Translations under genes and position numbers: made by a program
Source: Mogibacterium sp.
GTDB taxonomy: Bacteria > Bacillota > Clostridia > Peptostreptococcales > Anaerovoracaceae
Length of the DNA stretch: 36,513 nt
NCBI GenBank assembly: GCA_017432075.1
Contig: JAFRJV010000104.1
Coordinates: 1-36,513 of the forward strand
Reading direction: 5' to 3'
The notes under the pieces: model-generated
The model's input: only the letters and a program-made list of their open reading frames with translations
Told to the model about the DNA's origin: nothing
Databases searched by the model: none
Shown: positions 31,481 through 36,513 of the stretch, one piece after another
Layout of the letters: each line of letters starts with the position of its first letter
How positions within the stretch are numbered: position 1 is the first letter of the stretch

Positions 31481-33319
31481 TTGAAAAAGAGGACTGCCGG
31501 AAGAGAAATATTCGCTATAGCTCTCGTGGCAGCGGTTTTGTGCATAGCTTTTGGTATATACGGCGTATGGAGATCTTTCGAGAGGTTTGACAACAGCATC
31601 CTCACCGAGAAAGACACCCAGCTGTATAGCTTGATGCGCTCCGGAGATATCAACCTTGAGAACTCCATAAACGCGATACAGCGCGAAGCCGAGACCTTCC
31701 TGGGAAGAGAGAGACTGAAATCGGAGATCGCTTACTGGAAAGAAAGCGGAAGCACGACAGACCTCAAAAGCTACATCAGCAGCAACACTCTTGCCACGAA
31801 CCCTATCTATGCCGATCTTGTCATGAACCACAAAGGCAAGATAGTCTGCACTGCGACCGGAAATAAATCATATACGCCGGTTACAGGCAGCGACACCAAC
31901 GGCATGTCCCTGTGGAAAGACGACAGCAACGCGTACTACATGGCCTGGCATCAGGAAGCTGCGGGAAACATTACTTACGATATACTGATCGATCTCTCAA
32001 GGCTCTACAGTATGGCTATAGGAAGCAGCAACGACCGCGAGATAATGCTCCTTGATGCTGCAGCCGCGATCGCGATGACTTCAGGGCATGACGGCCCGGT
32101 CATCATTGAGACTGATGCTGAAGCCGATGAAAGGCTTTCGAACTTCAGGGACTTCATGGTGAGCTGTCAGAAAGAGGGGATCGCCGACGGCATATCAGTC
32201 GATACCACTGATGATGCCGGCCATCCGTACACTGCCAGAATGGTTGCGCTTCCGAGCGAAAGCACGGTAAACGGCGAATTTGCCATGGGCATACTTGCGA
32301 ATTATGAAGAGGCGATCGCTCCGTCAAGGAAGGCAGCTGGGGAGATCCTGCTTTACGGCGGTCTTGCAGTAGTCGGCGTAGCAGGACTGCTGCTGCTCCT
32401 CGTCCTGATGAGACGTGCCAACGCCGCAAGTTCGGCTGAGCTCCGAGTTCTCAAAAAGAAGAACGAAGCGATGGAGGAGATCAACCAGAAGATGCAGGCC
32501 CTTGCGCATCATCAGAGGCTGGAGACCATCGGCACCATGACTGCGAGCATAGCTCATGATTTCAACAATCTTCTTACGCCTATTATGGGCTACAGCATCA
32601 TGACCATGGAGATGCTGCCTACGGATGCGACCGATCTTCAGGAAAATCTGATGGAGATATATGACGCTTCGGTCAAGGCAAAGGACATCGTGACAAGACT
32701 GGCCGAGCTCACCAAGAAAGGCAATGAAGAGAACTTCAAAGAGATCGAAGTGGACGAGGTCATACAGAGCGCTCTCAAGGTGACTCTGCCTGCCAAGCCG
32801 AAAGAGGTGGAAGTGAAGGCCAGCTTCGACGCCGAGGGCGAAAAGATAAAAGCCGACCGCACACAGATCTCACAACTCGTCATGAACATAGTTCTTAACG
32901 CTTATGATGCCATGAGAGAAAACGGCGGCACGCTGCTTGTTTCAACCAGGATATCCGGTGAAGAAGTGGTGCTCAGGTTCAAGGATAACGGATGCGGCAT
33001 GGATACCGAGACGATGTCCAGGATATTCGACCCGTTCTATACTACCAAGGAATCCGGCAAGGGAACCGGCCTCGGCCTGGCCATAGTGGCACAGATAGTG
33101 GAGACCCACGGAGGCAAGATATATGTGGATTCCGAACCGGGAACAGGCACCGAGTTCAGGATATACATACCGCTCGCCGGAGCCGAGATGGAGAGCCTCG
33201 CATGGGGTCCTGGCGGCGAAGGAAAGTTCGATACGAAGCGTTACAGCGTCAATCTGATCCGGAAAGAAATGGCCAGGATACAGGCAGAGAAAGAAGCAGA
33301 GGATTCAGTACAAAATTAA
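31481..33319 (+). CDS. Membrane sensor histidine kinase with large extracytoplasmic domain
   Basis: The kinase has 612 aa. TM1 lies at about 10-30, followed by a ~255-residue extracellular region (about 31-286) that may be a dCache-like ligand-binding domain, and TM2 at about 288-310. A coiled coil (about 318-343) leads to the dimerisation helix with His359 in SIAHDFNNLLTPIMGY, an NtrB-like H-box. ATPase motifs are NIVLNAYDAM, DNGCGMD, DPFYTTK and GTGLGLAIV. The start is TTG at 31481, 8 nt after GGAGG; no ATG is near. A ~45-residue C-terminal extension follows the ATPase. The gene is divergent from the OmpR-type regulator at 30624. The ligand is unknown. Confidence 0.9.
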   Translation: MKKRTAGREIFAIALVAAVLCIAFGIYGVWRSFERFDNSILTEKDTQLYSLMRSGDINLENSINAIQREAETFLGRERLKSEIAYWKESGSTTDLKSYISSNTLATNPIYADLVMNHKGKIVCTATGNKSYTPVTGSDTNGMSLWKDDSNAYYMAWHQEAAGNITYDILIDLSRLYSMAIGSSNDREIMLLDAAAAIAMTSGHDGPVIIETDAEADERLSNFRDFMVSCQKEGIADGISVDTTDDAGHPYTARMVALPSESTVNGEFAMGILANYEEAIAPSRKAAGEILLYGGLAVVGVAGLLLLLVLMRRANAASSAELRVLKKKNEAMEEINQKMQALAHHQRLETIGTMTASIAHDFNNLLTPIMGYSIMTMEMLPTDATDLQENLMEIYDASVKAKDIVTRLAELTKKGNEENFKEIEVDEVIQSALKVTLPAKPKEVEVKASFDAEGEKIKADRTQISQLVMNIVLNAYDAMRENGGTLLVSTRISGEEVVLRFKDNGCGMDTETMSRIFDPFYTTKESGKGTGLGLAIVAQIVETHGGKIYVDSEPGTGTEFRIYIPLAGAEMESLAWGPGGEGKFDTKRYSVNLIRKEMARIQAEKEAEDSVQN

Positions 33320-33349
33320 GAGCAATAATAAGCCCGATAGGGTAGAGAG

Positions 33350-33386
33350 ATCCGCATTATTGTGATACAATATATGCGGATTTTTA
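33350..33386 (+). terminator. Terminator after the sensor kinase
   Basis: ATCCGCAT pairs with ATGCGGAT, with an inner ATTGT/CAAT stem, followed by TTTTTAG. A strong terminator ahead of ackA. Confidence 0.85.
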
Positions 33387-33420
33387 GCGACGTTTAAGAC
33401 GTTCTCCAGTCTTACGTTGC
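33387..33420 (+). promoter_or_regulatory. Leader hairpin upstream of ackA
   Basis: GCGACG and TAAGAC (33387-33400) pair with GTCTTA and CGTTGC (33409-33420) around an 8-nt loop, leaving two bulged T residues. It lies about 20 nt before the ribosome site AAAGGA of ackA and directly after a terminator. Its function is unknown. No clear -35/-10 pair for ackA was found in this gap. Confidence 0.45.
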
Positions 33421-33452
33421 GTCTAAAAATTAAAAACGAAAGGAAACAAAAC

Positions 33453-34649
33453 ATGATAATTCTGGTAGTCAACACAGGAAGTTCATCCCTGAAGTATCAG
33501 CTGATCAACATGGACAACGAGGCAGTTCTTGCCAAGGGTCTCTGCGAGAGAATCGGCGAAGACGGTCACATGAATTACAAGACAGATGCGGGCACAGTAT
33601 TTGACAAGGACATCGCACTGCCTGATCACGGCGTCGCAATGCAGCTCGTAATCGATGCCCTGACCGACAAGGAATACGGCGTTATCGCAGACATGAGCGA
33701 GATCGGCGCTGTAGGCCACAGAATCGTACAGGGAGGATATATCTTCGACAAGTCGGAGATCATCACAGATGAGGTAGAGGCAGGAATCGAAGAACTCTGT
33801 ACACTCGGACCTCTCCACAACCCACCAGCACTCGTAGGAATCAGAGCCTGCAAGAAGGTTCTGCCTAACACACCGGGCGTTGTAGTATTCGATACCACAT
33901 TCCACAGAACAATGCCTGATGAGTGCAAATACTATGCTATCCCTTGGGTATATGCCGAGAAGTATCATGTTCAGAGATACGGAGCTCACGGCACAAGCCA
34001 CCGCTATGTTGCCAACAGAGTTGCTGAGCTCATGGGCAAAGACCTTAAGGATATAAACGTTATCACATGCCACCTCGGCAACGGTTCCTCCATCACAGCT
34101 GTCAAAGACGGAAAGTGCTATGACACATCGATGGGCCTCACGCCGCTCGAAGGTCTCGTAATGGGAACACGCTGCGGATCGATCGACCCGACAGTAGTCA
34201 GCTTCATCTATGAGCAGACAGGAATGCCTGTAAAAGAGATCACAGACATGATGACAAAGAAGTCCGGACTCCTCGCTATCTCCGAGATCTCCGGTGACTG
34301 CAGAGACATCACAAAAGCGGAGGCTGAAGGCAACCACAAGGCTCACGTAGCAAGAGAGATGCTTCTCAGATCCGTTAAGCGCTTCATCGGTGCTTATGCT
34401 GCAGAGCTCGGTCATGTAGACGCCATGGTATTCACAGCAGGTATCGGCGAGAACGATATCGAGCTGAGAGAGAAAGTCTGCGACAACCTCGGATTCATGG
34501 ATCTTTACATCGACAAAGAGAAGAACAACTGCAGAGGCAAGGAAGTTGAGATCACAGGCGAAGGTTCCAAGGTCAGAGTATTCGTTATTCCGACCAACGA
34601 AGAGCTGATGATCGCAAAGGATACACAGGCTCTTGTAGAGGCTATGTAA
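33453..34649 (+). CDS. ackA: Acetate kinase
   Basis: This 398-aa ASKHA-fold kinase converts acetyl phosphate and ADP to acetate and ATP in fermentation. Motifs present are VVNTGSSSLKYQL (4-16), GHRIVQGG, VFDTTFHRTMP (Asp near 148), HLGNGSS, GLTPLEGLVMGTRCG and TAGIGEND. The ATG at 33453 follows AAAGGAAAC; an upstream in-frame TTG has no ribosome site. Pyruvate:ferredoxin oxidoreductase lies 121 nt downstream on the same strand, so the two feed one another through acetyl-CoA and phosphotransacetylase (gene not in the window). Arginine codons are almost all AGA or CGC, with no AGG seen, a sign of high expression compared with the neighbours. Confidence 0.97.
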   Translation: MIILVVNTGSSSLKYQLINMDNEAVLAKGLCERIGEDGHMNYKTDAGTVFDKDIALPDHGVAMQLVIDALTDKEYGVIADMSEIGAVGHRIVQGGYIFDKSEIITDEVEAGIEELCTLGPLHNPPALVGIRACKKVLPNTPGVVVFDTTFHRTMPDECKYYAIPWVYAEKYHVQRYGAHGTSHRYVANRVAELMGKDLKDINVITCHLGNGSSITAVKDGKCYDTSMGLTPLEGLVMGTRCGSIDPTVVSFIYEQTGMPVKEITDMMTKKSGLLAISEISGDCRDITKAEAEGNHKAHVAREMLLRSVKRFIGAYAAELGHVDAMVFTAGIGENDIELREKVCDNLGFMDLYIDKEKNNCRGKEVEITGEGSKVRVFVIPTNEELMIAKDTQALVEAM

Positions 34650-34770
34650 CAAAAGGGGCATCGGGACTAAACTACCAACGGAAATAATTATTTCACCATA
34701 TTATTTCAAAAAAGTGCTTTTTTACTAACTATCACTCAATTTCAAAATCTTTATTAAGGGAGATGAAAGA

Positions 34771-36513
34771 ATGAAGAGACAATTCAAAACAATGGACGGC
34801 AACAACGCTGCTGCACATGTCTCCTACGCGTTCACAGAGGTATCCGGAATCTATCCGATCACTCCGTCTTCGCCGATGGCAGACTATGTAGACCAGTGGG
34901 CAGCTGCAGGTCGCAAGAACATCTTCGGATCGACAGTACAGGTAGTCGAGATGGAGTCTGAAGCTGGTGCTGCTGGTGCTGTACACGGCTCACTCGGAGC
35001 TGGCGCACTCACCACAACTTACACAGCTTCCCAGGGACTTCTCCTGATGATCCCTAACATGTACAAGATCGCTGGTGAGCTTCTTCCGGCAGTATTCCAT
35101 GTATCGGCTCGTACAGTTTCGACTCACGCGCTGAACATCTTCGGAGACCACTCAGACGTTTATGCTTGCCGTCAGACAGGATTCGCTATGCTTGCAGAGA
35201 GCAACGTACAGGAAGTTATGGACCTCGGTCCTGTAGCTCACCTGGCTGCTATCGAGGGCAGAGTTCCTTTCCTGAACTTCTTCGACGGATTCAGAACATC
35301 CCACGAGATCCAGAAAGTCGCTGTATGGGACTATGAAGACCTCAAGGAAATGTGCGACATGGATGCTGTCAAGGCATTCCGTGATGCATGCCTGAACCCT
35401 GATCATCCTCATCTGAGAGGATCTCACGAGAATGGCGACGTCTTCTTCCAGCACAGAGAAGCATGCAACAAGTTCTATGATGCAGTTCCTGATGTTGTTG
35501 AGAAGTACATGGCCAAGATCAACGAGAAACTCGGAACAGACTATCAGCTCTTCAACTACTATGGTGCACCTGATGCTGACAGAGTCATCATCGCAATGGG
35601 ATCCATCTGCGACGTTGCTGAGGAAGTTATCGACTACCTCAACGCAAAGGGCGAGAAGGTCGGTCTCATCAAGGTAAGACTTTACAGACCGTTCAGAGCA
35701 GACAAGCTGATCGCTGCACTGCCTGAGACATGCAAGAAAGTTGCTGTTCTCGACAGAACAAAAGAGCCTGGTGCTCTCGGCGAGCCTCTCTACCTCGACG
35801 TAATGACAGCATTCGCTGAGGCAGGAATGAACGATGTAAAGGTTATCGGCGGACGTTACGGACTCGGTTCGAAGGATACTCCACCGGCATCGGTATTCGC
35901 AGTTTATGATGAGCTTCTCAAGGACGAGCCAAAGAGAAAGTTCACTATCGGCATCGTAGATGACGTTACAAACCTCTCGCTCGAAGAGAAGCCGGCACCG
36001 ATCACAGCTCCTTCGGGAACTATCGAGTGCAAGTTCTGGGGTCTCGGCGGCGACGGAACAGTCGGAGCCAACAAGAACTCCATCAAGATCATCGGAGACC
36101 ACACAGACAAGTACGTACAGGCTTACTTCCAGTATGACTCCAAGAAGACAGGCGGCGTTACAATTTCTCACCTGAGATTCGGTGACAAGCCAATCAAGAG
36201 CTCATACTACATCAACAAGGCTGACTTCGTAGCTTGCCACAACCCATCATACATTGATAAGGGATTCAAGATCGTTCAGGACGTTAAGCCGGGCGGAATC
36301 TTCCTGATCAACTGCCAGTGGAAGCCTGAGGAAGTCGGACAGCACCTCGATGCTGCTGCCAAGAAGTACATCGCTGAGAACAACATCCAGCTGTACATCA
36401 TCGACGCTATCGATCTCTGCGCTAAGATCGGAATGGGCAAGAGAACAAATACAACTCTCCAGTCCGCATTCTTCTCACTCGCAGAGGTACTGCCAAAGGC
36501 AGACGCAATCAAG
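34771..36513 (+). CDS. nifJ: Pyruvate:ferredoxin oxidoreductase, N-terminal part
   Basis: This is the first 581 codons of a gene that continues past the window. The ATG follows AAGGGAGATGAAAG. Domain I carries YPITPSSPMADYVDQWAAAGRKN, EMESEAGAAGA, TTTYTASQGLLLMIPNMYKIAGE and VSARTVSTHALNIFGDHSD. Thr31, Glu64 and Arg114 fall at the residue numbers of the Desulfovibrio africanus enzyme's pyruvate and TPP contacts. Domain II follows, and domain III starts near residue 410 (FWGLGGDGTVGANKNSIKIIG). The enzyme oxidises pyruvate to acetyl-CoA, CO2 and reduced ferredoxin. The single-chain form is typical of Clostridia. It neighbours acetate kinase and shows the same high-expression codon preference. 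The C-terminal ferredoxin and TPP domains are outside the window. Confidence 0.97.
   Translation, partial: MKRQFKTMDGNNAAAHVSYAFTEVSGIYPITPSSPMADYVDQWAAAGRKNIFGSTVQVVEMESEAGAAGAVHGSLGAGALTTTYTASQGLLLMIPNMYKIAGELLPAVFHVSARTVSTHALNIFGDHSDVYACRQTGFAMLAESNVQEVMDLGPVAHLAAIEGRVPFLNFFDGFRTSHEIQKVAVWDYEDLKEMCDMDAVKAFRDACLNPDHPHLRGSHENGDVFFQHREACNKFYDAVPDVVEKYMAKINEKLGTDYQLFNYYGAPDADRVIIAMGSICDVAEEVIDYLNAKGEKVGLIKVRLYRPFRADKLIAALPETCKKVAVLDRTKEPGALGEPLYLDVMTAFAEAGMNDVKVIGGRYGLGSKDTPPASVFAVYDELLKDEPKRKFTIGIVDDVTNLSLEEKPAPITAPSGTIECKFWGLGGDGTVGANKNSIKIIGDHTDKYVQAYFQYDSKKTGGVTISHLRFGDKPIKSSYYINKADFVACHNPSYIDKGFKIVQDVKPGGIFLINCQWKPEEVGQHLDAAAKKYIAENNIQLYIIDAIDLCAKIGMGKRTNTTLQSAFFSLAEVLPKADAIK

Noticed and set aside
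33483-34661. 392-codon open frame antisense to ackA
   Set aside because: It mirrors ackA codon by codon, arises from the strong codon bias, has no ribosome site and resembles no known protein.
35152-36171. 339-codon open frame antisense to nifJ
   Set aside because: Same cause as for ackA; the plus-strand frame is an unmistakable pyruvate:ferredoxin oxidoreductase.

Overview
The window reads as a chromosomal segment of a strictly anaerobic, fermentative Clostridia-class Bacillota of moderate G+C content. The signs are a pyruvate:ferredoxin oxidoreductase next to acetate kinase, a tRNA-Trp T-box leader, a BceRS/BceAB-type module, strong AGGAGG ribosome sites, rho-independent terminators and several extended -10 promoters. 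No tRNA, rRNA, phage, IS or CRISPR feature is visible. Family-level placement is not possible from the sequence alone.

Region 1 (1-9000) holds envelope-stress and signalling genes: an XRE-zinc ribbon regulator, an unknown 92-aa protein on the minus strand, an OmpR-type response regulator with its kinase, and a Bce-type kinase/regulator/ABC transporter set. Between these units lie four copies of a 78-79 nt repeat. Its ends are complementary (TGGAG...CTCCA), and each copy is followed at once by a hairpin. This looks like an uncharacterised structured RNA family. A hairpin-rich mosaic repeat occupies 125-385.

Region 2 (9000-15000) holds an ADP-ribosylglycohydrolase, a two-helix membrane protein, a HAD phosphatase, a GH13 alpha-glucosidase, and a stand-alone TrpB2 tryptophan synthase beta chain behind a T-box. 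The TGG specifier and the TGGC acceptor-binding bulge of that T-box both fit tRNA-Trp.

Region 3 (15000-21140) looks like a xyloside-use locus: an unannotated 48-aa membrane peptide, a GH120 beta-xylosidase, a glycerophosphodiester phosphodiesterase-like protein, a type-B carboxylesterase and a GPH-family sugar symporter. A possible promoter/attenuator precedes it. Glycosides would be imported intact, de-esterified and cleaved in the cytoplasm.

Region 4 (21140-27350) holds a CrtI-like FAD oxidoreductase paired with a ferredoxin-type flavin reductase. A homocysteine S-methyltransferase, an AGCS amino-acid symporter and an alpha/beta hydrolase follow in one operon.

Region 5 (27350-36513) starts with a minus-strand SPFH-RHH operon whose promoter carries three 11-bp-spaced operator-like repeats. 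Next are a 10-TM metal-exporter-like gene that may be leaderless, a membrane protein with an Asp/His/Glu-rich tail, a divergent regulator/kinase pair, ackA, and the first 581 codons of the pyruvate:ferredoxin oxidoreductase gene, which runs off the window.
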